Part shown: positions 12,870 through 23,267 of the stretch, in pieces
How the letters are laid out: each line of letters starts with the position of its first letter
Numbering within the stretch: position 1 is the first letter of the stretch
NCBI GenBank assembly: GCA_023053545.1
Contig: JAKZAN010000006.1
Location: forward strand, 9,208,351 to 9,272,350
Reading direction: 5' to 3'
Length of the DNA stretch: 64,000 nucleotides
Source: Lepidurus packardi
Taxonomy: Eukaryota; Arthropoda; Branchiopoda; Notostraca; Triopsidae
Position numbers and translations under genes: made by a program
Notes under the pieces: generated by a model
Database searches by the model: none
The model's input: the letters and a program-made list of their open reading frames with translations, nothing else
What the model was told of the DNA's origin: nothing

Positions 12870-13339
12870 GTAATTTTGCATTATGACACTGGAGTCGACT
12901 TCTCTTCTTAAAACTATGAAATCAACCCGTATTGGCTTTGGACTCTCCTTCCTTTTGTTCTAAAGCTTTATGCTTGCTCCTGGCATGCATCTTTTAAGTT
13001 TCATACATGACCATAGCTTTCTCAAATTATTTCCTGCGTTGTTAAATATCCTTTAATTTGCCTTTCATTAATCCATACTAACAGCAACCTCGATTTCATC
13101 ATTCATCAATTTTCTGTGCACCTGTGAACAAACTCTTGAGACTCACCTTAGCCACCTTAGCTTTCATGATTGATTCTCTATTAAGTAAAATTGTTCCTAT
13201 AGTAGACTTGATTACTCCATATTCAGTTGCAAATCTACAACTCTAGCTCCTGAGTCTCTTTTTGTCTATGACTTCTTGCTTCAGTTCAATAGTAACTGCT
13301 TTTCTAGTCTTCCCGCTACCCGGTCTTCTTAGGTGTCAT
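12870..13339 (-). mobile_element. Decayed Tigger/pogo-type DNA transposon (transposase N-terminal half)
   Basis: Read on the minus strand from an ATG at 13339, broken frames show the pattern of Tigger/pogo transposases. A CENP-B-like helix-turn-helix comes first (AVTIELKQEVIDKK, then TEYGVIKSTIGTIL). Next comes LLVWINERQIKGYLTTQEII followed by KAMVMYET, and then a segment like the family's ASRGWF-RFKERSHLH block (KANTG, stop, FHSFKKRSRLQ). Several stops and frame changes interrupt it, so it is a dead copy. The DDE catalytic part and clear terminal inverted repeats were not found. The family call rests on recalled motif order, not on a search. Confidence 0.6.
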
Positions 13340-13379
13340 TTTAACAACACTTAAAAAAAGCACTGAACTTTCCACACAT

Positions 13380-13474
13380 TTCAAATACATTTAAAACCAC
13401 AATAGAGCGTGCCAAATATTTAAAATTTCATAGCTTTGTTTAAACATCAAAAACTTTTAAAAAATTTCAGGATC
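13380..13474 (-). mobile_element. hAT transposase fossil, C-terminal piece (3' part of the split copy)
   Basis: On the minus strand this reads DPEIF, stop, KFLMFKQSYEILNIW. That is what usually follows the RNRLDP motif at the C-terminus of hAT transposases. The preceding piece of the same fossil lies beyond the LTR array at 29575-29740. The array therefore inserted into this hAT copy and now separates its two parts by 16 kb. Confidence 0.6.
13470..13474 (+). repeat. Left 5-bp target-site duplication of the LTR array
   Basis: GGATC directly precedes the first LTR. The same five bases directly follow the last LTR at 29575-29579. Five-base duplications are usual for Ty3/Gypsy integrases. Confidence 0.75.
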
Positions 13475-13653
13475 TGGTATGAGGTCATCTACATGCCCTC
13501 TATTGGTATGTAACCTTGAGGGCAGCTTTGCCTAGTGAGAGGTCAGTTAGGAAAGGTGAGAGAGAGGAGTGGTAAGAATTGAGCGTCAACACGGTGACCA
13601 TCGTTAGCTTGTGAGCCACACGTCCAATACACCAAATCTTAGTACCAAATTTT
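13475..13653 (+). repeat. Partial LTR at the left end of the array
   Basis: It begins TGGTATGAGG like the other LTRs and follows their sequence for most of their length. The 3' end of the LTR is not complete here. Confidence 0.8.
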
Positions 13654-14035
13654 TTATCGGATACCGAGATTTTTATCGGATACCGGGATTTTTATCGGAT
13701 ACCGAGAAGCGGTATGCAATGATCGAGCTAGAGTGCTTAGGAGCGGCATGGGCAATGCAGAAGTGTCGCCAATTCCTCGAAGGACTTGATACCTTCACGG
13801 TTATTACAGACCACAAGCCGTTGGTGCCGATCCTAAACGACCAGACTCTCGACAAAATCGACAACCCACGAATTCTCCGATTAAGACTTAAGATGCAGAG
13901 GTACTCATTTGTGGCCAAATGGGTCCCAGGTAAAGAAAACCGCGACGCGGATGCGTTATCCCGTGCCCAGTCGACAGACCGACCACCGAAGATCAGCTAG
14001 GCGAAGGACCCCCGTCATTCCGAGCACGGATCGCA

Positions 14036-15439
14036 ATGCTCGAGGCGGTCGAAAATCCAGCTGCGGCAGTGGACCCAATCTTGGAGAAGATTAAGAAGGC
14101 AGCTGACGCAGACCCCGTCATGCAGGAGCTCCGTAATACCATCGTTAACGGATTTCCGAACCACAAATGCAATTTGCCTGAAGCATTGCGTCCATACTGG
14201 AACATCAGGAGCTCATTGGCGATCGATGAGGAAGACGGTATGCTGGTTGCGGGCCCACGAATCGTCGTACCTGCAGCCTGTAGAAAGGGCTTGCTCAAAG
14301 ATTTGGTTCTAATGCACCAAGGTGCGACGAAGCTACGACAACGAGCGCGTCTATCACTTTACTGGCCAAACATGGACGTGGACATCACGAATGCCGCACG
14401 ATCATGTGATACATGCACGAAAAATCTGCCGTCGTTTCCCCCTGAACCAATGCGCCACCACGAGCCGGCTTCCCGTCCGTTCGAAGTGATCCACGCAGAC
14501 CTGGCAACGGTCAGAGGGCGAGATTTTCTGGTCATCGTGGACCAGTTCAGCGGATGGCCACATGTAACTGCGTTCCCAAACAAGAACACATCCGCTCAGA
14601 AGGTGGTGGATGCTGTTCGACGCTTCTTCGTTAACGGACCTGGAGCGCCGATCAAGTTCTTCACGGACAATGGACCTCAATTTGCAAGCGCAGAATTTAA
14701 GAGTTTCCTGAAAGATTGGGGAATAGTACACAGCACGTCGTCGCCGCATTACCCCCAGTCAAACGGCTTAGCGGAAACCACCGTCAAGAGCATGAAGAAG
14801 CTCATAGAAGGAGCATGGGTGGGAGGAACCTACAGCGAAGACAAGTTTGGCAAGTCGCTGTTGCTTTTCCGGAACGCTCCTAGGGAGGGCATAGCCTCTC
14901 CAGCCCACCTCGTTTTTGGGAGACCGGTGCGGGACCTTCTACCAGCGCATCGCCGCTCGTTTGAGACAAAATGGCAAAAGGCAGCGGTCGAGCTTGAGAA
15001 GAAAGCACGGCACACAAAGGAAGTCCGAAAAGCCAGCTATGACAAACGTGCACACGTTTTGCAAGACCTGTCTGTGGGGCGTCACGTCCTCATTCAACAC
15101 CCTGTTACTAAAAGGTGGGATACGCCAGGTGTCATAGTTGAAATCGGGCGCAACCGGGATTACATGGTGAAAACACCGGCAGGGCGCATTTTCCGCCGCA
15201 ACAGACGTTTTCTAAGGAGAAGAATTGCAGTTATGCCAGGCACAGGATCAACATCAATTTCCGAGCCAGTCCCGGCGCCCACTACAGGATTGACATCAAC
15301 ATCGTCCTCCGAGCCGATTCAAGCAACAACGCCAGGCTCGACAGCAACTTTGCCGTCTGAGCCAGTTCAAGTACCTATTCCTCTCCGTCGTTCAGCCCGT
15401 GAACGAAGACCACCGAAGAGGTTTGGGAAGGAGGAGTAA
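14036..15439 (+). CDS. Integrase frame of LTR unit 1
   Basis: This 467-codon frame encodes a retroelement integrase. It has a zinc-binding H2C2 region (HQGATKLRQRARLSLYWP onward), the DDE catalytic core with TDNGPQFAS and SSPHYPQSNGLAE, and a basic Ser/Thr/Pro-rich C-terminal tail. Confidence 0.85.
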   Translation: MLEAVENPAAAVDPILEKIKKAADADPVMQELRNTIVNGFPNHKCNLPEALRPYWNIRSSLAIDEEDGMLVAGPRIVVPAACRKGLLKDLVLMHQGATKLRQRARLSLYWPNMDVDITNAARSCDTCTKNLPSFPPEPMRHHEPASRPFEVIHADLATVRGRDFLVIVDQFSGWPHVTAFPNKNTSAQKVVDAVRRFFVNGPGAPIKFFTDNGPQFASAEFKSFLKDWGIVHSTSSPHYPQSNGLAETTVKSMKKLIEGAWVGGTYSEDKFGKSLLLFRNAPREGIASPAHLVFGRPVRDLLPAHRRSFETKWQKAAVELEKKARHTKEVRKASYDKRAHVLQDLSVGRHVLIQHPVTKRWDTPGVIVEIGRNRDYMVKTPAGRIFRRNRRFLRRRIAVMPGTGSTSISEPVPAPTTGLTSTSSSEPIQATTPGSTATLPSEPVQVPIPLRRSARERRPPKRFGKEE

Positions 15440-15538
15440 GAATATGTGTAGTGTTTTTATTCTCCTTGTATGTAAATAGTTATGACCAACCAAAGTGTAC
15501 TGTACTTCCCCAAAAGAAAAAAAAAAAAAAAAGGGACA

Positions 15539-15735
15539 TGGTATGAGGTCATCTACATGCCCTCTATTGGTATGTAACCTTGAGGGCAGCTTTGCCTAGT
15601 GAGAGGTCAGTTAGGAAAGGTGAGAGAGAGGAGTGGTAAGAATTGAGCGTCAACACGGTGACCATCGTTAGCTTGTGAGCCACACGTCCAATACACCAAA
15701 TCTTAGTACCAAATTTAAGACTAGAAGTCATACCA
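15539..15735 (+). repeat. LTR, copy B (197 bp)
   Basis: It starts TGGTATGA and ends TCATACCA, a perfect 8-base terminal inverted repeat. A purine-rich A run ending GGGACA precedes it (polypurine tract). It is shared between units 1 and 2. Confidence 0.9.
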
Positions 15736-15748
15736 TGGCGCAGTCGGT
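15736..15748 (+). other. Primer-binding site of LTR unit 2
   Basis: TGGCGCAGTCGGT abuts the 5' LTR and is complementary to the expected 3' end of a serine tRNA (recalled, not searched). The same site follows the LTRs at 20353 and 24970. Confidence 0.6.
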
Positions 15749-15858
15749 GTAAAGAACAATTATCTACAAACTTCAGTTAGTGTGCTTACGTGATTTGTAC
15801 GCAAATAGACAGAAAGCGCGTAAAAGTGCTAAAACTTGGACAACCAGTCACTACCAAA

Positions 15859-18615
15859 ATGGCAGCCAAACCATTTAAGCCCTATGGCACGCCACCCCCA
15901 CTCGATTTAGAAGAATTTAAAGACTGTTTCGAAGTGTGGAAGACACAATGGGAAGTTTTTCTCGCATTATCAACAATTGACTCAGTTCTGAAGGAGGAAG
16001 ACAGGCCAGCATACAAAACAAACACTCTCTTGTCATGTTTGTCCAAATCCACGCTGCAAATCGTTTTAACAGCAGGACTTATCTCCCAAGAACTCAAGAG
16101 TCACACCGCCATCATCGCCAGGTTGGAGGAGCGGTGTAACGCAGGGAGAAACCACCATTTTTGGCGTCACGAGTTCGCGTCACGCAAACAAAGGGCGGAA
16201 GAACGTGTAGACAACTGGTTATGCGAACTTCGCGATTTGTCAAGAAAATGCGAGTTCTCAAAGGACTGCTGCGGCTCATGCGAATCGACAAGGATCTTAG
16301 GCCAAGTGGTATACGGCGTGGCAGAGGACGAAACAAGACGAAAGCTGCTTGAGAAGGGACTAACCCTCACCCTCGACGAAGCCGTGGCAACGCTGAAGTC
16401 ATGCGAAGCCGCTGCACTCCAAAACCAGAAGATGAAAGGTGAAAACGGAGCTGCAATCTGTGGCGTTTCGAAGACGGACAAGCCGCCGAAGCCTTCAAAC
16501 AGCAATTCTGGAAAGGCAAAATGCTCGTACTGTGGCGCCAAAAAGAAACATGCACGCACAGATTGCCCAGCAAACGGCAAAGAGTGCAGAAAGTGCGGGA
16601 AAATGGGGCATTTCAAGGAAGTATGTAGAAGCAAGGACGACAAGGATAATGCATCCATACAAGCCTTATACATCAGTTCCGCGAAGCAGAGTCCCAGTTC
16701 AACGGCAACAAGCAAAATGGTCACGGTCAAGGTCATACCGACAACGAATCCCAAGAAGACCGTAGAAATCCTGGTACTACCTGACACAGGAGCTGACATT
16801 GATGCAATCCCTGAGCAGATGTACAAAGACCTGCTGAAAGGCGTGGTATTATCGCCGCAAGATCAACCAGCGTACACAGCTGTAGGCGAGAAGATTACCA
16901 GCGCAGGCACATTCCGGCCGACTTTCGATTGGATCGCGGGAGACGGGAAGTCTCGTCCAACAAAGACAACCGTTCACGTTCTAAAGAACTTAAAACAACC
17001 CGTCCTATCTGGAGATACCCAAAAAGCTCTGCAAATGTTGCCGGAGGAGTATCCACACGTCCGAGTTACCGAAGCTTCTACCAGAACCTCAACGACGGAA
17101 CCAGCCGGGACTCCGGTGCGCAGTATGGACGCCATCGCACTCTTCCCGAACTTGATGACAGAGAGCAGAGCTGACAACGGAGCGGTCGAATCCAGCAAGC
17201 CAAGGGATCTTCAAAAACTCATGGACGAGTTCCCACAAGTTTTCGATGGAGTTTGCAGAACTATGTCTGGTCCACCATGCCACTTCCAATTAAAGGAAGG
17301 TGCAGCACCGGTAACCTTGAAAGGGTCGCGCCCTGTATCTGAACCCTTAATGCCGAAACTCAAGGAAGAGCTGGAATCCCTCGAGAAACAAGAGATAGTT
17401 CGGAAGGTGTCGCAACCAACGGCATGGGTACACCCTATCGTCCTTGTTCCGAAGAAGGACGGAGGTATACGTCTATGCGTTGACTTCCGGGAACTCAACA
17501 AATGTATAGTTCGCCCGAAGTTCGAGTCCCCAACACCATTCCAGGCCGTACGGACCATTCCACCGGGGATGAAGTTTTTTACCGTCGTGGACGCCCTGAA
17601 GGGATACCACCAAGTGAAGCTGGATGAAGGGTCGACAGCTTTAACAACGTTTTCTACTCCGTTTGGTAGGTATCAGTATCTGAGACTGCCATTCGGTATA
17701 ACACATGCAGGGGACGACTATGGACGTCGCGTGTCGGAAGTTTTCGACAGCCTACCCTCAAGCAGACGTGTGGTAGAAGACATCGTCGTCTTTTCAGCGG
17801 ACTACGTTACTCACCTGCAAATGGTTCGGAAGCTGTTCCAGAAGGCAGCGGATAACAACGTCGCTTTGAACGTCAAAAAAATCCAGTTCGCTCAACCGAC
17901 AGCGAAGTTTGGTGGCTTCATCCTCAACAGCAGCGGATTCAAGCCCGATCCCGAGTTAATGAAGGCCATAAAGGAGTTTCCAACGCCGAAAAACATCACG
18001 GACGTCAGGGCCTTCAACGGGCTATGCCAGCAAATAGGTAACTTTTCAAAGAAGTTAGCCGAAGCCCTAATCCCCCTTGCGCCACTCCTCAAGAAAGATC
18101 GCATCTTCGAATGGACCACAACGCATGAAGAGGCATTCAACAGGGCAAAAGAGCAGTTGGCGGAAGTTGAAGAGCTCGCCTTCTACGACCCTTCAAGACC
18201 CACAGCCCTACACGTTGATGCGTCAAGACTGCATGGCCTTGGGTTCATTTTGAAGCAGGAGATCCCAACGCGAGGCTGGGCAATGGTCCAGGCAGGATCA
18301 AGATTTTTATCGGATACCGAGAAGCGGTATGCAATGATCGAGCTAGAGTGCTTAGGAGCGGCATGGGCAATGCAGAAGTGTCGCCAATTCCTCGAAGGAC
18401 TTGATACCTTCACGGTTATTACAGACCACAAGCCGTTGGTGCCGATCCTAAACGACCAGACTCTCGACAAAATCGACAACCCACGAATTCTCCGATTAAG
18501 ACTTAAGATGCAGAGGTACTCATTTGTGGCCAAATGGGTCCCAGGTAAAGAAAACCGCGACGCGGATGCGTTATCCCGTGCCCAGTCGACAGACCGACCA
18601 CCGAAGATCAGCTAG
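15859..18615 (+). CDS. Gag-protease-RT-RNase H frame of LTR unit 2
   Basis: Starting at the ATG of MAAKPFKPYGTPPP, this long frame encodes a Gag with two CCHC zinc knuckles (CSYCGAKKKHARTDC, then CRKCGKMGHFKEVC). An aspartic protease (LVLPDTGADIDAI), reverse transcriptase (VLVPKKDGGIRLCVDFRELN, LPFGITHAG) and RNase H (near FYDPSRPTALHVDASRL) follow. Integrase lies in a second frame downstream, a common arrangement in the family. Confidence 0.88.
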   Translation: MAAKPFKPYGTPPPLDLEEFKDCFEVWKTQWEVFLALSTIDSVLKEEDRPAYKTNTLLSCLSKSTLQIVLTAGLISQELKSHTAIIARLEERCNAGRNHHFWRHEFASRKQRAEERVDNWLCELRDLSRKCEFSKDCCGSCESTRILGQVVYGVAEDETRRKLLEKGLTLTLDEAVATLKSCEAAALQNQKMKGENGAAICGVSKTDKPPKPSNSNSGKAKCSYCGAKKKHARTDCPANGKECRKCGKMGHFKEVCRSKDDKDNASIQALYISSAKQSPSSTATSKMVTVKVIPTTNPKKTVEILVLPDTGADIDAIPEQMYKDLLKGVVLSPQDQPAYTAVGEKITSAGTFRPTFDWIAGDGKSRPTKTTVHVLKNLKQPVLSGDTQKALQMLPEEYPHVRVTEASTRTSTTEPAGTPVRSMDAIALFPNLMTESRADNGAVESSKPRDLQKLMDEFPQVFDGVCRTMSGPPCHFQLKEGAAPVTLKGSRPVSEPLMPKLKEELESLEKQEIVRKVSQPTAWVHPIVLVPKKDGGIRLCVDFRELNKCIVRPKFESPTPFQAVRTIPPGMKFFTVVDALKGYHQVKLDEGSTALTTFSTPFGRYQYLRLPFGITHAGDDYGRRVSEVFDSLPSSRRVVEDIVVFSADYVTHLQMVRKLFQKAADNNVALNVKKIQFAQPTAKFGGFILNSSGFKPDPELMKAIKEFPTPKNITDVRAFNGLCQQIGNFSKKLAEALIPLAPLLKKDRIFEWTTTHEEAFNRAKEQLAEVEELAFYDPSRPTALHVDASRLHGLGFILKQEIPTRGWAMVQAGSRFLSDTEKRYAMIELECLGAAWAMQKCRQFLEGLDTFTVITDHKPLVPILNDQTLDKIDNPRILRLRLKMQRYSFVAKWVPGKENRDADALSRAQSTDRPPKIS

Positions 18616-18650
18616 GCGAAGGACCCCCGTCATTCCGAGCACGGATCGCA

Positions 18651-20054
18651 ATGCTCGAGGCGGTCGAAAATCCAGCTGCGGCAGTGGACCCAATCTTGGA
18701 GAAGATTAAGAAGGCAGCTGACGCAGACCCCGTCATGCAGGAGCTCCGTAATACCATCGTTAACGGATTTCCGAACCACAAATGCAATTTGCCTGAAGCA
18801 TTGCGTCCATACTGGAACATCAGGAGCTCATTGGCGATCGATGAGGAAGACGGTATGCTGGTTGCGGGCCCACGAATCGTCGTACCTGCAGCCTGTAGAA
18901 AGGGCTTGCTCAAAGATTTGGTTCTAATGCACCAAGGTGCGACGAAGCTACGACAACGAGCGCGTCTATCACTTTACTGGCCAAACATGGACGTGGACAT
19001 CACGAATGCCGCACGATCATGTGATACATGCACGAAAAATCTGCCGTCGTTTCCCCCGGAACCAATGCGCCACCACGAGCCGGCTTCCCGTCCGTTCGAA
19101 GTGATCCACGCAGACCTGGCAACGGTCAGAGGGCGAGATTTTCTGGTCATCGTGGACCAGTTCAGCGGATGGCCACATGTAACTGCGTTCCCAAACAAGA
19201 ACACATCCGCTCAGAAGGTGGTGGATGCTGTTCGACGCTTCTTCGTTAACGGACCTGGAGCGCCGATCAAGTTCTTCACGGACAATGGACCTCAATTTGC
19301 AAGCGCAGAATTTAAGAGTTTCCTGAAAGATTGGGGAATAGTACACAGCACGTCGTCGCCGCATTACCCCCAGTCAAACGGCTTAGCGGAAACCACCGTC
19401 AAGAGCATGAAGAAGCTCATAGAAGGAGCATGGGTGGGAGGAACCTACAGCGAAGACAAGTTTGGCAAGTCGCTGTTGCTTTTCCGGAACGCTCCTAGGG
19501 AGGGCATAGCCTCTCCAGCCCACCTCGTTTTTGGGAGACCGGTGCGGGACCTTCTACCAGCGCATCGCCGCTCGTTTGAGACAAAATGGCAAAAGGCAGC
19601 GGTCGAGCTTGAGAAGAAAGCACGGCACACAAAGGAAGTCCGAAAAGCCAGCTATGACAAACGTGCACACGTTTTGCAAGACCTGTCTGTGGGGAGTCAC
19701 GTCCTCATTCAACACCCTGTTACTAAAAGGTGTGATACGCCAGGTGTCATAGTTGAAATCGGGCGCAACCGGGATTACATGGTGTAAACACCGGCAGGGC
19801 GCATTTTCCGCCGCAACAGACGTTTTCTAAGGAGAAGAATTGCAGTTATGCCAGGCACAGGATCAACATCAATTTCCGAGCCAGTCCCGGCGCCCACTAC
19901 AGGATTGACATCAACATCGTCCTCCGAGCCGATTCAAGCAACAACGCCAGGCTCGACAGCAACTTTGCCGTCTGAGCCAGTTCAAGTACCTATTCCTCTC
20001 CGTCGTTCAGCCCGTGAACGAAGACCACCGAAGAGGTTTGGGAAGGAGGAGTAA
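18651..20054 (+). pseudogene. Integrase region of LTR unit 2
   Basis: It has the same domain order as the integrase frame of unit 3. The copy is broken (about one break). Confidence 0.8.
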
Positions 20055-20155
20055 GAATATGTGTAGTGTTTTTATTCTCCTTGTATGTAAATAGTTATGA
20101 CCAACCAAAGTGTACTGTACTTCCCCAAAAGAAAAAAAAAAAAAAAAAAGGGACA

Positions 20156-20352
20156 TGGTATGAGGTCATCTACATGCCCTCTATTGGTATGTAACCTTGA
20201 GGGCAGCTTTGCCTAGTGAGAGGTCAGTTAGGAAAGGTGAGAGAGAGGAGTGGTAAGAATTGAGCGTCAACACGGTGACCATCGTTAGCTTGTGAGCCAC
20301 ACGTCCAATACACCAAATCTTAGTACCAAATTTAAGACTAGAAGTCATACCA
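20156..20352 (+). repeat. LTR, copy C (197 bp)
   Basis: Same ends and, by eye, the same sequence as the LTR at 15539. It is shared between units 2 and 3. Confidence 0.9.
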
Positions 20353-20475
20353 TGGCGCAGTCGGTGTAAAGAACAATTATCTACAAACTTCAGTTAGTGT
20401 GCTTACGTGATTTGTACGCAAATAGACAGAAAGTGCGTAAAAGTGCTAAAACTTGGACAACCAGTCACTACCAAA

Positions 20476-23232
20476 ATGGCAGCCAAACCATTTAAGCCCT
20501 ATGGCACGCCACCCCCACTCGATTTAGAAGAATTTAAAGACTGTTTCGAAGTGTGGAAGACACAATGGGAAGTTTTTCTCGCATTATCAACAATTGACTC
20601 AGTTCTGAAGGAGGAAGACAGGCCAGCATACAAAACAAACACTCTCTTGTCATGTTTGTCCAAATCCACGCTGCAAATCGTTTTAACAGCAGGACTTATC
20701 TCCCAAGAACTCAAGAGTCACACCGCCATCATCGCCAGGTTGGAGGAGCGGTGTAACGCAGGGAGAAACCACCATTTTTGGCGTCACGAGTTCGCGTCAC
20801 GCAAACAAAGGGCGGAAGAACGTGTAGACAACTGGTTATGCGAACTTCGCGATTTGTCAAGAAAATGCGAGTTCTCAAAGGACTGCTGCGGCTCATGCGA
20901 ATCGACAAGGATCTTAGGCCAAGTGGTATACGGCGTGGCAGAGGACGAAACAAGACGAAAGCTGCTTGAGAAGGGACTAACCCTCACCCTCGACGAAGCC
21001 GTGGCAACGCTGAAGTCATGCGAAGCCGCTGCACTCCAAAACCAGAAGATGAAAGGTGAAAACGGAGCTGCAATCTGTGGCGTTTCGAAGACGGACAAGC
21101 CGCCGAAGCCTTCAAACAGCAATTCTGGAAAGGCAAAATGCTCGTACTGTGGCGCCAAAAAGAAACATGCACGCACAGATTGCCCAGCAAACGGCAAAGA
21201 GTACAGAAAGTGCGGGAAAATGGGGCATTTCAAGGAAGTATGTAGAAGCAAGGACGACAAGGATAATGCATCCATACAAGCCTTATACATCAGTTCCGCG
21301 AAGCAGAGTCCCAGTTCAACGGCAACAAGCAAAATGGTCACGGTCAAGGTCATACCGACAACGAATCCCAAGAAGACCGTAGAAATCCTGGTACTACCTG
21401 ACACAGGAGCTGACATTGATGCAATCCCTGAGCAGATGTACAAAGACCTGCTGAAAGGCGTGGTATTATCGCCGCAAGATCAACCAGCGTACACAGCTGT
21501 AGGCGAGAAGATTACCAGCGCAGGCACATTCCGGGCGACTTTCGATTGGATCGCGGGAGACGGGAAGTCTCGTCCAACAAAGACAACCGTTCACGTTCTA
21601 AAGAACTTAAAACAACCCGTCCTATCTGGAGATACCCAAAAAGCTCTGCAAATGTTGCCGGAGGAGTATCCACACGTCCGAGTTACCGAAGCTTCTACCA
21701 GAACCTCAACGACGGAACCAGCCGGGACTCCGGTGCGCAGTATGGACGCCATCGCACTCTTCCCGAACTTGATGACAGAGAGCAGAGCTGACAACGGAGC
21801 GGTCGAATCCAGCAAGCCAAGGGATCTTCAAAAACTCATGGACGAGTTCCCACAAGTTTTCGATGGAGTTTGCAGAACTATGTCTGGTCCACCATGCCAC
21901 TTCCAATTAAAGGAAGGTGCAGCACCGGTAACCTTGAAAGGGTCGCGCCCTGTATCTGAACCCTTAATGCCGAAACTCAAGGAAGAGCTGGAATCCCTCG
22001 AGAAACAAGAGATAGTTCGGAAGGTGTCGCAACCAACGGCATGGGTACACCCTATCGTCCTTGTTCCGAAGAAGGACGGAGGTATACGTCTATGCGTTGA
22101 CTTCCGGGAACTCAACAAATGTATAGTTCGCCCGAAGTTCGAGTCCCCAACACCATTCCAGGCCGTACGGACCATTCCACCGGGGATGAAGTTTTTTACC
22201 GTCGTGGACGCCCTGAAGGGATACCACCAAGTGAAGCTGGATGAAGAGTCGACAGCTTTAACAACGTTTTCTACTCCGTTTGGTAGGTATCAGTATCTGA
22301 GACTGCCATTCGGTATAACACATGCAGGGGGCGACTATGGACGTCGCGTGTCGGAAGTTTTCGACAGCCTACCCTCAAGCAGACGTGTGGTAGAAGACAT
22401 CGTCGTCTTTTCAGCGGACTACGTTACTCACCTGCAAATGGTTCGGAAGCTGTTCCAGAAGGCAGCGGATAACAACGTCGCTTTGAACGTCAAAAAAATC
22501 CAGTTCGCTCAACCGACAGCGAAGTTTGGTGGCTTCATCCTCAACAGCAGCGGATTCAAGCCCGATCCCGAGTTAATGAAGGCCATAAAGGAGTTTCCAA
22601 CGCCGAAAAACATCACGGACGTCAGGGCCTTCAACGGGCTATGCCAGCAAATAGGTAACTTTTCAAAGAAGTTAGCCGAAGCCCTAATCCCCCTTGCGCC
22701 ACTCCTCAAGAAAGATCGCATCTTCGAATGGACCACAACGCATGAAGAGGCATTCAACAGGGCAAAAGAGCAGTTGGCGGAAGTTGAAGAGCTCGCCTTC
22801 TACGACCCTTCAAGACCCACAGCCCTACACGTTGATGCGTCAAGACTGCATGGCCTTGGGTTCATTTTGAAGCAGGAGATCCCAACGCGAGGCTGGGCAA
22901 TGGTCCAGGCAGGATCAAGATTTTTATCGGATACCGAGAAGCGGTATGCAATGATCGAGCTAGAGTGCTTAGGAGCGGCATGGGCAATGCAGAAGTGTCG
23001 CCAATTCCTCGAAGGACTTGATACCTTCACGGTTATTACAGACCACAAGCCGTTGGTGCCGATCCTAAACGACCAGACTCTCGACAAAATCGACAACCCA
23101 CGAATTCTCCGATTAAGACTTAAGATGCAGAGGTACTCATTTGTGGCCAAATGGGTCCCAGGTAAAGAAAACCGCGACGCGGATGCGTTATCCCGTGCCC
23201 AGTCGACAGACCGACCACCGAAGATCAGCTAG
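20476..23232 (+). CDS. Gag-protease-RT-RNase H frame of LTR unit 3
   Basis: Full-length frame with the domain order of unit 2: Gag with zinc knuckles, DTGA-type aspartic protease, reverse transcriptase, RNase H. Confidence 0.85.
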   Translation: MAAKPFKPYGTPPPLDLEEFKDCFEVWKTQWEVFLALSTIDSVLKEEDRPAYKTNTLLSCLSKSTLQIVLTAGLISQELKSHTAIIARLEERCNAGRNHHFWRHEFASRKQRAEERVDNWLCELRDLSRKCEFSKDCCGSCESTRILGQVVYGVAEDETRRKLLEKGLTLTLDEAVATLKSCEAAALQNQKMKGENGAAICGVSKTDKPPKPSNSNSGKAKCSYCGAKKKHARTDCPANGKEYRKCGKMGHFKEVCRSKDDKDNASIQALYISSAKQSPSSTATSKMVTVKVIPTTNPKKTVEILVLPDTGADIDAIPEQMYKDLLKGVVLSPQDQPAYTAVGEKITSAGTFRATFDWIAGDGKSRPTKTTVHVLKNLKQPVLSGDTQKALQMLPEEYPHVRVTEASTRTSTTEPAGTPVRSMDAIALFPNLMTESRADNGAVESSKPRDLQKLMDEFPQVFDGVCRTMSGPPCHFQLKEGAAPVTLKGSRPVSEPLMPKLKEELESLEKQEIVRKVSQPTAWVHPIVLVPKKDGGIRLCVDFRELNKCIVRPKFESPTPFQAVRTIPPGMKFFTVVDALKGYHQVKLDEESTALTTFSTPFGRYQYLRLPFGITHAGGDYGRRVSEVFDSLPSSRRVVEDIVVFSADYVTHLQMVRKLFQKAADNNVALNVKKIQFAQPTAKFGGFILNSSGFKPDPELMKAIKEFPTPKNITDVRAFNGLCQQIGNFSKKLAEALIPLAPLLKKDRIFEWTTTHEEAFNRAKEQLAEVEELAFYDPSRPTALHVDASRLHGLGFILKQEIPTRGWAMVQAGSRFLSDTEKRYAMIELECLGAAWAMQKCRQFLEGLDTFTVITDHKPLVPILNDQTLDKIDNPRILRLRLKMQRYSFVAKWVPGKENRDADALSRAQSTDRPPKIS

Positions 23233-23267
23233 GCGAAGGACCCCCGTCATTCCAAGCACGGATCGCA

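Larger units (their letters stand above)
13475..15735 (+). mobile_element. LTR element unit 1 (partial copy)
   Basis: This unit holds a partial left LTR, the tail of the pol region (RNase H end, about 13680-14000), a full-length integrase frame at 14036-15439 and the shared LTR at 15539-15735. The 5' two-thirds of the internal region is absent, so the copy is broken. In single-base markers its integrase part agrees with unit 2 rather than with units 3 and 4. Confidence 0.85.
15539..20352 (+). mobile_element. LTR element unit 2
   Basis: The LTRs are 15539-15735 and 20156-20352. A primer-binding site, TGGCGCAGTCGGT, begins directly after the 5' LTR at 15736. It fits the 3' end of serine tRNAs, as in several Drosophila Gypsy elements. 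The gag-protease-RT-RNase H frame is 15859-18615 and the integrase region about 18651-20054. The copy is nearly whole, with about one break. Confidence 0.88.

Noticed and set aside
16112-16826. Minus-strand open frames of 70-219 codons inside the LTR element
   Set aside because: They lie opposite the gag region, recur only because the units repeat, and show no protein family features.
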